Part shown: positions 8,398 through 16,295 of the stretch, piece by piece
How positions within the stretch are numbered: the first letter of the stretch is position 1
Layout of the letters: each line of letters starts with the position of its first letter
NCBI GenBank assembly: GCA_022486585.1
Contig: JAKVKI010000012.1
Coordinates: 1-57,356 of the forward strand
Length of the DNA stretch: 57,356 bases
Source of the DNA: Megasphaera sp.
GTDB taxonomy: Bacteria; Bacillota; Negativicutes; Veillonellales; Megasphaeraceae
Direction of reading: 5' to 3'
Notes under the pieces: generated by a model
Told to the model about the DNA's origin: nothing
Database searches by the model: none
Seen by the model: the letters and a program-made list of their open reading frames with translations, nothing else
Made by a program: the position numbers and the translations under genes

Positions 8398-9090
8398 TTG
8401 GATGGATTAGAAGCAACATTGTTATTTGATGTCGGTATGATAGCACAGGTTATACTTATTGACTTGGCTCTTGGCGGTGACAATTCCATCGTTATCGGCA
8501 TGGCAGCGAGAAATCTTCCCCATGAATTGCAAAAGAAGGCAATACTGTATGGTACAGCAGGCGCTATTGTACTACGCTTCATTATGGCGTTTATTGTTGT
8601 ATGGTTGTTGCAGATACCATTTTTAAAGACTGTAGGCGGTCTTATTTTGCTTGCAATAGGTATTAAACTGATCGGTGCTCATAACCAGAACGTAGAAACC
8701 TTACACGTTAAGGCGAAGGACAACTTGTGGGATGCTATTCGGACGATCATGTTTGCTGATGCGCTCATGAGTTTAGATAACGTATTAGGCATCGTAGGCG
8801 TCACCAATAACCATTGGGGACTGCTTATGCTAGGGATGCTTATTTCCGTACCTATTATTATTTTTGGCAGTACGATCGTAGCCAAAATTATGGGGAGATT
8901 CTCAATTTTGGTCTATATCGGTGGCGCAATCCTTGGTTGGGCTTCTGGGGCCATGCTTGTATCAGATCACTATTTAGAAGCCCTTATTCCGTGGATCGCA
9001 GCTAATCCTGTCTGGATTCAAGGTGGTTTGACCGTAGCGGCTGTGATTGGTGGTTTCTTATGGAAACATGTGCCAAAAGAGGATGACTGA
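8398..9090 (+). CDS. TerC-family membrane protein (YjbE/MeeY type)
   Basis: A 230-residue TerC-family integral membrane protein with about seven hydrophobic segments. The paired acidic motifs typical of the family are visible: DLALGGDNSIVIGMA (21-35) and FADALMSLDNVLGIVG (about 119-134). Members of the YjbE/YkoY branch export Mn2+ or help metallate secreted proteins. The start is TTG preceded by GAGGAGG, so the initiator is unusual but well supported. It is monocistronic with its own promoter. No yybP-ykoY manganese riboswitch fits the short 5' region. Confidence 0.88.
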   Translation: MDGLEATLLFDVGMIAQVILIDLALGGDNSIVIGMAARNLPHELQKKAILYGTAGAIVLRFIMAFIVVWLLQIPFLKTVGGLILLAIGIKLIGAHNQNVETLHVKAKDNLWDAIRTIMFADALMSLDNVLGIVGVTNNHWGLLMLGMLISVPIIIFGSTIVAKIMGRFSILVYIGGAILGWASGAMLVSDHYLEALIPWIAANPVWIQGGLTVAAVIGGFLWKHVPKEDD

Positions 9091-9126
9091 TTTCTAGTCA
9101 TCTTCATTTTTTTCTCATTTTTATGC

Positions 9127-9157
9127 TTGACTTTTATCCTGTATGTGGTATTATAAA
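9127..9157 (+). promoter_or_regulatory. Promoter of the tRNA pair
   Basis: TTGACT at 9127-9132 with TATTAT (9149-9154) or TATAAA (9152-9157) as the -10; spacing is 16 or 19. Confidence 0.5.
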
Positions 9158-9169
9158 TAAGTCAGGTAA

Positions 9170-9246
9170 CGGGGCGTAGCGCAGTTTGGTAGCGCGCTTG
9201 GTTCGGGACTAAGAGGTCGCAGGTTCGAATCCTGTCGCCCCGACCA
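9170..9246 (+). tRNA. tRNA-Pro (CGG)
   Basis: A full cloverleaf of 77 nt including an encoded CCA (9244-9246). The 7-bp acceptor stem is CGGGGCG/CGCCCCG, the D arm is GCGC-loop-GCGC, the anticodon loop is TTCGGGA giving anticodon CGG, and the T loop is GTTCGAATC. It reads CCG codons. The gene is 71 nt upstream of tRNA-Ser. Confidence 0.95.
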
Positions 9247-9317
9247 TACTTTACACATTGAGTGTTGATCCCGACAGCACTAATAATTTCATAATAATGC
9301 AACAATGTGTAAGACGT

Positions 9318-9409
9318 GGAGAGTTGTCCGAGCGGCTGAAGGAGCATGATTGGAAATCATGTATAGGGCGATAGCTCTATCCAGGGTTCAAATCCCTGAC
9401 TCTCCGCCA
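9318..9409 (+). tRNA. tRNA-Ser (GGA)
   Basis: A 92-nt class II tRNA with long variable arm and encoded GCCA end. Acceptor stem GGAGAGT/ACTCTCC, anticodon stem CATGA/TCATG with loop TTGGAAA giving anticodon GGA. It reads UCC/UCU. Followed by a terminator. Confidence 0.95.
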
Positions 9410-9416
9410 TATTAGC

Positions 9417-9449
9417 AATAGAACCTAGATAGTTAGGTTCTATTTTTTT
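9417..9449 (+). terminator. Terminator after the tRNA genes
   Basis: An 11-bp stem (9417-9427 with 9434-9444) and a seven-T run. Confidence 0.85.
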
Positions 9450-9478
9450 GCATATTAGTAGATTATATAACATTCTGA

Positions 9479-9507
9479 TTGACAAGCATGTCCACTAATG
9501 GTAGACT
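9479..9507 (+). promoter_or_regulatory. Promoter of the T-box-controlled permease operon
   Basis: TTGACA (9479-9484), 17-bp spacer, TAGACT (9502-9507), about 20 bases before the T-box leader. The minus-strand met promoter has the same layout. Confidence 0.75.
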
Positions 9508-9527
9508 AAATACAATAAATAAATAAA

Positions 9528-9787
9528 GTTGCGATGAAGAGAAGAGTACATGAAAAGAATTGCTACAGAGAGTTCCCGGTTGGTGAAAGGGAATGCATGC
9601 AGGTTCATGGAAGATGGACTCAGAGCAGATAGGCCGAATGATTAGGTCGTCCGGGTGTGCCCGTTATAGCACTACGGTATTGATGGCATTTGCCTGCGTA
9701 CCTGAGAGGCCGTATCTGTGAAGATAAGGCGAATTTGGGTGGTATCACGGAGCTTCCGTCCCTTTGGGGACAGAAGCTCTTTTTTTA
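9528..9787 (+). promoter_or_regulatory. T-box leader, methionine specifier (AUG)
   Basis: The leader holds the T-box core AATTTGGGTGGTATCACGG (9732-9750) followed by a terminator hairpin (about 9750-9780) with a T-run to 9787. Stem I elements are present: the AGAGAAGAGTA kink-turn region (about 9537-9548) and the CAGAGAG bulge motif near 9570. The specifier is read as ATG in GGAAGATGGACTC. The minus-strand T-box at 33152-33415 is clearly paralogous and has ATG at the same place, upstream of methionine genes. Uncharged tRNA-Met should allow read-through into the permease gene. Confidence 0.88.
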
Positions 9788-9812
9788 TTATTTTAAAGGG
9801 GGAATTGTAATT

Positions 9813-11255
9813 ATGGATCAAGAGGTACAAACAAATGTAGTTCATGAAGAACTGAAAAGAGAGCTGAAAGAGCGGCATATTCAGCTGATGGCTTTAGGGG
9901 GCTGTATTGGTGTAGGTCTGTTTTTGGGTTCAGCCACGAGTATTCAGAAAGCCGGTCCGGCAGTGCTGTTGTCGTATCTTTTTATTGGTATCATTACCTA
10001 TATCGTTATTAGGGCTATGGGAGAACTTACAGTCGAATATCCTGTATCGGGTTCTTTTTGCGCGCATGCGTATCAATTTATCAGTCCCTTGGCAGGGTTC
10101 ATTGCTGGTTGGAATTATTGGTATGCCTGGCTGGTTGCCTGTATGGCCGAGATTACTGCTGTCGGGGTATATGTTCAATTGTGGATGCCTGATTCACCGC
10201 AGTGGGTCACGTGTCTTATCGTGCTGGCAGCTATGACAATCGCCAATTTAATTTCAGTGGCCTTATATGGTGAATTTGAATTTTGGTTCGCATTGATCAA
10301 GGTGCTGACTATTATTTTCCTCATTTGTACAGGTTGTGCGATGATCTTCTTTGGCTTTGCTAATGGCGGAATTGCAATTGGGCTGTCTAATCTTTACTCC
10401 CATGGCGGGTTCCTGCCTCATGGTTTTTCTGGCATTTTTGATACCTTTATTATGGTCATGTATGCCTTTACAGGGATGGAAGTGATTGGCGTCACAGCCG
10501 GTGAAGCTGCGAATCCAGGGAAAACCTTGTCATCAGCTATTAATAAATGCTTAATTCGTATTATGCTTTTCTATATCCTTTCGCTGGCTGTCATCATGGC
10601 GATTTATCCTTGGGATCAATTGGGAACGCAAGGCAGCCCTTTTGTTATGGTATTTGAAAAATTAGGGATCGGCAGTGCGGCCAACCTTATTAACTTTGTC
10701 GTTATTACGGCAGCCTTATCAGCTTGTAATACGGGTATTTACAGTGCCAGCCGGATGTTGTATAATCAGTCATTACAACATACAGCTCCAAAGGTATTCA
10801 GCAGAGTGACGAAACACGGTGTCCCCTATGCCGGCGTCATTGTTTCTTCGTCGATCATGCTCGTTGGTGTCGTATTAAATTATTTCTTGCCAGCGACAGT
10901 ATTTGAAATTGTTACAGCAGCTACGGCTTTTGGCTGTCTTGTTACGTGGGTATTCATGTTAACCAGTCAGCGTCGGTTCAGGCAGGGTCTGACAGCGAAA
11001 GAGATTAAAAATATTCGCTATAAAATGCCGTTTTATCCGTATTCCAGTTATGTTGCCTATGCTTTTTTCATTGTTATTTTTATTTCTGCGTTATTTCGTC
11101 CGGAAACCCGGATCGGCCTCTATGCTACAGGCGGCTGGTTGTTTATTTTGTGTGTGGCCTACTATGGGTTTGGACTTAACAAGCGCGCTGGTTCTGTAAC
11201 ATATGAACGCTATGAGGCAAAAAAAGAAGAAATATCATCAGGAACAGCTCATTAA
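9813..11255 (+). CDS. Amino acid permease of the AAT (APC) family, probably for methionine or a derivative
   Basis: A 480-residue, 12-segment amino acid permease. The N-terminus carries the AAT-family motif RHIQLMALGGCIGVGLFLGSA (start about residue 18), then GPAVLLSYLFIG and the GEFEFWFALIKV segment typical of ProY/AnsP/MmuP-like permeases. The true start is the ATG at 9813 after AAAGGGGGAA; an upstream in-frame ATG at 9690 lies inside the T-box and is rejected. The Met-type T-box implies induction on methionine starvation, so methionine or S-methylmethionine uptake is the best guess, though sequence family alone would not say so. A small membrane protein follows at 11277. Confidence 0.9.
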   Translation: MDQEVQTNVVHEELKRELKERHIQLMALGGCIGVGLFLGSATSIQKAGPAVLLSYLFIGIITYIVIRAMGELTVEYPVSGSFCAHAYQFISPLAGFIAGWNYWYAWLVACMAEITAVGVYVQLWMPDSPQWVTCLIVLAAMTIANLISVALYGEFEFWFALIKVLTIIFLICTGCAMIFFGFANGGIAIGLSNLYSHGGFLPHGFSGIFDTFIMVMYAFTGMEVIGVTAGEAANPGKTLSSAINKCLIRIMLFYILSLAVIMAIYPWDQLGTQGSPFVMVFEKLGIGSAANLINFVVITAALSACNTGIYSASRMLYNQSLQHTAPKVFSRVTKHGVPYAGVIVSSSIMLVGVVLNYFLPATVFEIVTAATAFGCLVTWVFMLTSQRRFRQGLTAKEIKNIRYKMPFYPYSSYVAYAFFIVIFISALFRPETRIGLYATGGWLFILCVAYYGFGLNKRAGSVTYERYEAKKEEISSGTAH

Positions 11256-11276
11256 CGTGACAGAAAGGACGAAGTG

Positions 11277-11438
11277 ATGGAACACAAAACGAGTAGAAAA
11301 TGGCAGGTCCTAGTGAGTATCATAGTAGCAGCTATTTTTGTTTTTTGTATTGTTGAGCCAGAGTATGCACTTATTTTAGCTAAAGGTATGTTAAAATCAT
11401 TGCAATACGGGCTCCAATGCGCCATCATGCTTATGTAA
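11277..11438 (+). CDS. Small single-span membrane protein, 53 residues
   Basis: An overlooked short gene 21 bases after the permease stop. The ATG is preceded by AAAGGACG. The protein begins with a basic segment (HKTSRK, residues 3-8), has one strongly hydrophobic helix at about 11-26 (VLVSIIVAAIFVFCIV) and a moderately hydrophobic tail. It lies inside the T-box transcript and is followed by a terminator, so it is most likely co-expressed with the permease. No family is recognised. By analogy with the small MetS subunit of some NSS-type methionine transporters it may be a transporter accessory subunit; this is inference only. Confidence 0.65.
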   Translation: MEHKTSRKWQVLVSIIVAAIFVFCIVEPEYALILAKGMLKSLQYGLQCAIMLM

Positions 11439-11463
11439 TACAATGACTGTTCGTATGCAGTAA

Positions 11464-11518
11464 AAGAAAATTGTTATCTTTGTAGCGCTAACAGGCTATA
11501 GGGATAACAATTTTCTTT
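11464..11518 (+). terminator. Terminator of the permease operon
   Basis: Arms AAAGAAAATTGTTATC and GATAACAATTTTCTTT, with a 24-base loop. Confidence 0.75.
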
Positions 11519-11605
11519 CTTTATAAGCTATACTAGAAAGGTGCTCTTTTTTATGATAAAATAACATATGTACAGGGGAATAGTTGAATATAGAGGGGGA
11601 ATTTG

Positions 11606-12556
11606 ATGTATACTATCAAGCCGGCAGTAGAACAGTTCATTGCCGAAAACATGGAAACACAATTTGTCATGACACCACTGTCGATGAGGGAACAGTCGAT
11701 TAGGACAGCGTTTGATCAAACGCTTCCAAAAGTGGAAATGGCGGCCATTACAGATACGGTATTACAAGGATGCCGTGTGTATGATGTACCGATTCGAGTG
11801 TATGTACCTGAACGAGGGAAATCATTGCCAGTATTGATTTATTATCATGGCGGCGGGTTTGCTATTGATGGGGTCATGGTTTATGATCCTATATGCCGTC
11901 GTATTGCAAAGACGACACAGCATATCGTCATTGCACCGGAGTATCGGTTGGCACCGGAAAATCCATATCCGGCTGCAGAAATAGATGCGTTGGAAACAGC
12001 AGAGCGAGGCTGTCTGGCTCTGGAACGGATGGGTATACCGTACCTTCAGGATATTACGGTCTGCGGTGATAGTGCCGGAGGGACATTGGCGGCACAGACA
12101 GCGCAGCGACTGCAAGGCCATATAGCCGTACCGGTGACTCATCAGATCCTGATTTATCCTGTTTTGGATATGACCCATTCGTATCCATCTATTGAAGAAA
12201 ATTGCAATAAACGGACTGGATTTACGAAAGAAAAACTGCAGTGGTATTTTGGTCAATATTTTAAACACCATAGTGATCGCAGAGCGGCGTCACCTATCTT
12301 TGGAGCACTTACGAACAGAATGCCGGATACGTTAGTCATTACTGCGCAATTTTGCCCGTTTCGTGATGAAGGACAGGATTATGTGAATCGTTTACAGCAA
12401 TTGGGAGTCCGTGCCGAGTCATATAATGTAACGAACATGGTTCATTCATACCTTAATTATGAAAAATTATGTTACGATGAAGTGCAGGATACATATAGAC
12501 GGATGAATCGATTTTTAACTACATATAATAAACCTTGCCAACAGCAAGTATGCTAA
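11606..12556 (+). CDS. Alpha/beta hydrolase of the hormone-sensitive lipase family
   Basis: A 316-residue carboxylesterase-like enzyme. The oxyanion motif HGGGF is at about 81-85, the nucleophile elbow GDSAGG at 154-159 (Ser156), with Asp254 (FRDEG) and His280 (MVHSY) completing the triad. These are hallmarks of the HSL/GDSAG esterase family; the physiological ester is unknown. A TTG at 11603 is in frame, but the ATG at 11606 has better spacing from GAGGGGGA. No signal peptide is visible, so it is probably cytosolic. It converges with tex on the other strand, sharing a bidirectional terminator that overlaps its last codons. Confidence 0.92.
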   Translation: MYTIKPAVEQFIAENMETQFVMTPLSMREQSIRTAFDQTLPKVEMAAITDTVLQGCRVYDVPIRVYVPERGKSLPVLIYYHGGGFAIDGVMVYDPICRRIAKTTQHIVIAPEYRLAPENPYPAAEIDALETAERGCLALERMGIPYLQDITVCGDSAGGTLAAQTAQRLQGHIAVPVTHQILIYPVLDMTHSYPSIEENCNKRTGFTKEKLQWYFGQYFKHHSDRRAASPIFGALTNRMPDTLVITAQFCPFRDEGQDYVNRLQQLGVRAESYNVTNMVHSYLNYEKLCYDEVQDTYRRMNRFLTTYNKPCQQQVC

Positions 12557-12572
12557 TATGGCAAGGTTTATT
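12529..12572. terminator. Bidirectional terminator between the hydrolase and tex
   Basis: A 12-bp stem, TAAACCTTGCCA (12529-12540) with its complement at 12559-12570. The 5' arm overlaps the 3' end of the hydrolase gene. Confidence 0.7.
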
Positions 12573-12579
12573 TGTGCAA

Positions 12580-14763
12580 TCATGTTTTATCGGAGTGGTC
12601 CTCAGGGACCTGTTTTATAGATAAGCCGATGCGGCCTCGTTTGGCGTCAACGCTGATGATGACTGCATCGACGATATCTCCTACGTGGATGACTTCTGTT
12701 GGATGGCGGAAGGGATGTTTGCAAAGTTCGGAACGGTGAATCAGACCAGGCGTTTTTAGTCCGAAGTCTACAAATGCGCCGAAGTCGACGACATTATGAA
12801 CGGTGCCGCGAACAATAGTGCCTATTTTTAATTCCTCTAAGGAGAGAATATGTTTTCGCGTCAACGGTTGCGGAAATTCACTGCGGGCGTCACGTCCCGG
12901 CTTGCGCAATTCTTCCAGAATATCGCGGATCGTCGGTTCGCCGGCATGTAACTCTTTAGCTAATGTTGGTGCTGCATTCATTTGCAATTTGCTTTGTAAG
13001 ATCCGCAACGTTTTTTCCTGTTTCAAATCCTTCAATTTCATTCCATAATGGGCAATAATCTTTTCTGCCAAACCGTATGATTCGGGATGGACAGACGTAT
13101 TATCCAGGCTTTCCTGGCCATGCTTAATACGGAGGAAGCCGGCACATTGTGTAAATGTTGCCGGTCCCAGCCGATTTACGTCCAGAAGTTCCTGACGGTT
13201 ATGGAAGGGTCCGTTTTCATTGCGGTAGGCGACGATGTTGGCTGCTGTTTGTGAGGTCAAACCTGATATATGCTGTAATAACGCAGTGGAAGCTGTATTG
13301 AGGTCGACACCAACATAGTTGACAACCGATTCAACGACACTATCTAAGGCACTGCATAAGGACTTCTGATTGACGTCATGCTGATACTGACCGACTCCAA
13401 TAGATTGGGGTGTTATTTTTACAGCTTCGGCCAGCGGGTCCTGGATGCGGCGGGCAATAGATACGGCACCGCGAATGGTGACATCTAAATCCGGTAATTC
13501 TTCCCGTGCCAGATCCGAGGCCGAATAAATAGAAGCGCCGGCTTCATTCGTAATGATGTAGCGGCATTTCAATTTGTTATCGTGAATGAGGCTGGAAACA
13601 AATTGTTCTGTTTCATAAGAAGCAGTACCATTGCCAATTGAAATAAGCGTCACACCGTGTTTTCGTATGAGCGCGGTCAGGGCATGAGCACTTTCGCGGC
13701 GTTGATTGGCTGAACCGATGAGGTGATATGTGCCATAATCTAAGACGGCACCAGTAGAATCAATGACGGCTGCTTTGCAGCCCGTACGATATCCCGGGTC
13801 CAAGCCTAAAATGATTTGATTGGCAAAAGGCGGTTGCAGTAACAGGTTTCGCAGATTTTCTGCAAAGACAGCGATGGCTTGCTTTTCGGCACGGCTTGTT
13901 AAATCATTGCGGATCTCCCGTTCCATTTGTGGAAAAATGAGACGTTTATAGCTATCGGCAGCGGCATTTTCAATGATGCTGCTGTAAGGAGAAACGTGAT
14001 GGATCGCAAGTTGTGTTAAGGCAGCCATATGTTTATCCGGGTCTTCTTGCAGGATGACCTTTATCATTTTTTGATTTTCACCGCGATTGATGGCTAAGAT
14101 GCGGTGACTGGGAATATGGCTGATATGTTCACTGAAATCAGCATAATTCAACATGGTCGAAGCATCGGTGTCATTGTCCTGAAGGGTACAGGCGATCTTA
14201 GCTTGTTTCCATAACTCGTCACGTAAATATTTCCGGAAAGCAGTCATTTCAGATAAGCGTTCAGCAATGATATTGGCAGCACCTTGGATTGCATCTTCAA
14301 TGGTCGGAATGGTCTCATTTATATAAGCGGCAGCGGCAGTTTCCGGTGCCGGTCCGTGCGGATCTTGATTCCAAAATAAATCAGCCAGTGGCTCCAGGCC
14401 TGCATCACGAGCCATAGAGGCTTTGGTCCGTTTTTTAGGTTTGTAGGGCAAATAAATATCTTCAATATCTTGTAGTTGCGCCGCTGCGTCTAATTGGGCT
14501 GCTAATTCTTCAGTCCATTGGTTTTGATCTATAATGGATTGGCGTACCGTTTCTTTGCGGCTTGCCAAGGCTTGTTCATATTCATATTGGTCTTTGATTT
14601 GCCGCAGCTGCACTTCATCGAGGACACCTGTTGCTTCTTTACGATAGCGGGCAATAAACGGGATCGTATTGCCTTGATTCAGTAAATCTAAGGCAGCGCG
14701 GACCTGTGCAGGGCGTACGTGTATTGTGTTTGCAATAATGAGGATCATCATGTCTTCAGTCAT
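12580..14763 (-). CDS. tex: Tex-family RNA-binding protein
   Basis: A 727-residue Tex protein, near the usual 720-780. Order: N-terminal Tex helical domain (residues 1-180), YqgF/RNase H-like domain with the GLDPGYRTGCKAAV motif (about residue 323), helix-hairpin-helix segments (about 490-560) and a C-terminal S1 domain starting near GTIVRGTVHNVVDFGAFVDF (about 640-710). Tex binds nucleic acid and influences transcription or ribosome rescue, mechanism only partly known. The start ATG at 14763 is chosen because AAAGGAG lies just upstream; a longer frame to 14817 lacks a site. It is divergent from perR. Confidence 0.95.
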   Translation of the reverse strand: MTEDMMILIIANTIHVRPAQVRAALDLLNQGNTIPFIARYRKEATGVLDEVQLRQIKDQYEYEQALASRKETVRQSIIDQNQWTEELAAQLDAAAQLQDIEDIYLPYKPKKRTKASMARDAGLEPLADLFWNQDPHGPAPETAAAAYINETIPTIEDAIQGAANIIAERLSEMTAFRKYLRDELWKQAKIACTLQDNDTDASTMLNYADFSEHISHIPSHRILAINRGENQKMIKVILQEDPDKHMAALTQLAIHHVSPYSSIIENAAADSYKRLIFPQMEREIRNDLTSRAEKQAIAVFAENLRNLLLQPPFANQIILGLDPGYRTGCKAAVIDSTGAVLDYGTYHLIGSANQRRESAHALTALIRKHGVTLISIGNGTASYETEQFVSSLIHDNKLKCRYIITNEAGASIYSASDLAREELPDLDVTIRGAVSIARRIQDPLAEAVKITPQSIGVGQYQHDVNQKSLCSALDSVVESVVNYVGVDLNTASTALLQHISGLTSQTAANIVAYRNENGPFHNRQELLDVNRLGPATFTQCAGFLRIKHGQESLDNTSVHPESYGLAEKIIAHYGMKLKDLKQEKTLRILQSKLQMNAAPTLAKELHAGEPTIRDILEELRKPGRDARSEFPQPLTRKHILSLEELKIGTIVRGTVHNVVDFGAFVDFGLKTPGLIHRSELCKHPFRHPTEVIHVGDIVDAVIISVDAKRGRIGLSIKQVPEDHSDKT

Positions 14764-14871
14764 AAGGGACTCCTTTCTGTCTTCATCTATTATGCTTGTA
14801 AAATAGCAATTCGTCAATTCTAAAAATATATTAACAAATCATTGCAATTTTTCTTAATAACCGTTACAATA

Positions 14872-14889
14872 TAATAGAAAATACTATTA
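14872..14889. promoter_or_regulatory. Candidate PerR operator over the perR promoter
   Basis: Inverted repeat TAATAG-AAAATA-CTATTA, overlapping a TATAAT at 14870-14875. A Fur/PerR-type operator is plausible. It does not match the classical 7-1-7 PerR box exactly. Confidence 0.4.
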
Positions 14890-14954
14890 GATGTATTTTT
14901 TACATAAATACTATGTATCAACGGAGTATCAACGGACTGAAAGGGGGATATATC

Positions 14955-15365
14955 ATGGATATTGCAGAAGTATTGCGGAAAAATGGGTATAAAGTGACGC
15001 CGCAGCGCTTGGCTGTGTTCAGTGCCATCGATCATAATATGACCCATCCCAATGCAGAAGCTATCTACAGGACATTGCAGCCCCGATATCCTTCCATGAG
15101 TTTGGCGACGATTTATAAAACAATGGAAATTTTTGCCAAAATCGGAGTGGTTCAAGTATTGCAATGTGAAGAAGATGCCCACCGCTATGATTTCAACACA
15201 CATCCGCATGCTCATATTCGCTGTGTTCGATGCAACAACGTCGTTGACGTCGATATGGATCAGGATGCATTGTTTAAATTAGCCGCGGATCAGACGGGGT
15301 TCCGCGTGGACACTGTTGGCATTTCGTTTACAGGCATATGCCCGGAATGTCAGAAAAAGGAATAG
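14955..15365 (+). CDS. perR: Fur-family peroxide regulator, PerR type
   Basis: A 136-residue Fur-superfamily repressor. A winged helix covers residues about 5-75; the dimerisation domain follows. The structural zinc site has two CxxC pairs (C90/C93 and C129/C132). Regulatory-metal residues match PerR: His31, Asp79 (RYDF), His85, His87 and Asp98, with Asp rather than the Glu common in Fur. This supports metal-catalysed peroxide sensing. The start at 14955 follows AAAGGGGG. The DNA repair genes nfo-sbcD-sbcC follow after a terminator, a sensible oxidative damage neighbourhood. PerR versus Fur or Zur is inferred from residues only. Confidence 0.85.
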   Translation: MDIAEVLRKNGYKVTPQRLAVFSAIDHNMTHPNAEAIYRTLQPRYPSMSLATIYKTMEIFAKIGVVQVLQCEEDAHRYDFNTHPHAHIRCVRCNNVVDVDMDQDALFKLAADQTGFRVDTVGISFTGICPECQKKE

Positions 15366-15386
15366 CAAGGAGTTTTTAGTTTAGGA

Positions 15387-15420
15387 CTGCAGTGGCCTTC
15401 GTGGTCATTGCAGCCTTTTT
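15387..15420 (+). terminator. Terminator after perR
   Basis: An 11-bp stem (15387-15397 with 15403-15413) with a TTCG-containing loop, then CCTTTTT. Confidence 0.65.
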
Positions 15421-15437
15421 CATATGAGGTGTTTACT

Positions 15438-16271
15438 ATGTTACATATAGGTTGTCATTTATCAGTTTCACAAGGTTTTTTGCATATGGGAAAAGAAGCC
15501 GTGTCCATCGGTGCCGATACGTTTCAGTTTTTTACACGTAATCCCCGCGGTGGCAGTGTGCGGAAATTAGATATAAACGATATGGAAGCGTTGAATCAGT
15601 TCATGGCAACACATCATTTTGCGCCTATTTTAGCACATGCACCGTATACCTTGAATGGTTGTTCAAAAACAGCGCGGACGCGTCAGTTTGCCCGGGAGGC
15701 AATGGCTGATGATTTGCGCCGCTTAGAATATTTAGATCACTGCCGGTATAATTTCCATCCAGGCAGTCACGTCGGGCAAGGCGCAGAGACAGGGATCGAG
15801 CTTATTGCTGACATGCTTAATACGGCTATGTTCCCGGAACAGAAGACGATGATCTTACTGGAGACGATGGCCGGCAAAGGTACCGAAGTAGGGCGGACCT
15901 TTGAAGAGATTGCTGCGATTATCAAGCAAACAGTATATAATGATAAAATAGGTGTGTGCCTCGATACGTGTCATGTTTTTGACGGAGGTTACGATATTGT
16001 TCATCAGTTGGATGCGGTGTTAGCACAATTTGATTCGATAATAGGCTTGCAGCGTTTACAAGCTATTCATATTAATGACAGTAAAAATAGCCTGGGCAGC
16101 CATAAAGATCGTCATGAGAAAATTGGTGCCGGAAACATAGGGCTGCCGGCGTTTACAGCCATTGTGAATCATCCGGCATTGCGGGAGCTGCCATTCTATT
16201 TGGAAACACCGAATGATATGGACGGGTACGCTCACGAAATTTCCATTCTTCGTGCAGCACAGCACGAATGA
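15438..16271 (+). CDS. nfo: Endonuclease IV (AP endonuclease)
   Basis: A 277-residue zinc-dependent AP endonuclease that cuts 5' of abasic sites in base excision repair. The TIM-barrel family signatures are visible: HLSVSQGF near the N-terminus, [13 protein letters not shown] (about 142-154), [13 protein letters not shown] (about 174-186) and [20 protein letters not shown] (from about 212). The ATG at 15438 is preferred over 15408 because GAGGTG precedes it and the protein then begins in the usual MLHIGCH manner. It heads a likely nfo-sbcD-sbcC repair operon, 24 bases before sbcD. Confidence 0.95.
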   Translation: MLHIGCHLSVSQGFLHMGKEAVSIGADTFQFFTRNPRGGSVRKLDINDMEALNQFMATHHFAPILAHAPYTLNGCSKTARTRQFAREAMADDLRRLEYLDHCRYNFHPGSHVGQGAETGIELIADMLNTAMFPEQKTMILLETMAGKGTEVGRTFEEIAAIIKQTVYNDKIGVCLDTCHVFDGGYDIVHQLDAVLAQFDSIIGLQRLQAIHINDSKNSLGSHKDRHEKIGAGNIGLPAFTAIVNHPALRELPFYLETPNDMDGYAHEISILRAAQHE

Positions 16272-16295
16272 TAGGACGTATAGGAAGGGGTTATT

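Noticed and set aside
9690-9812. N-terminal extension of the permease
   Set aside because: It lies inside the T-box antiterminator/terminator; the ATG at 9813 has a strong ribosome binding site.
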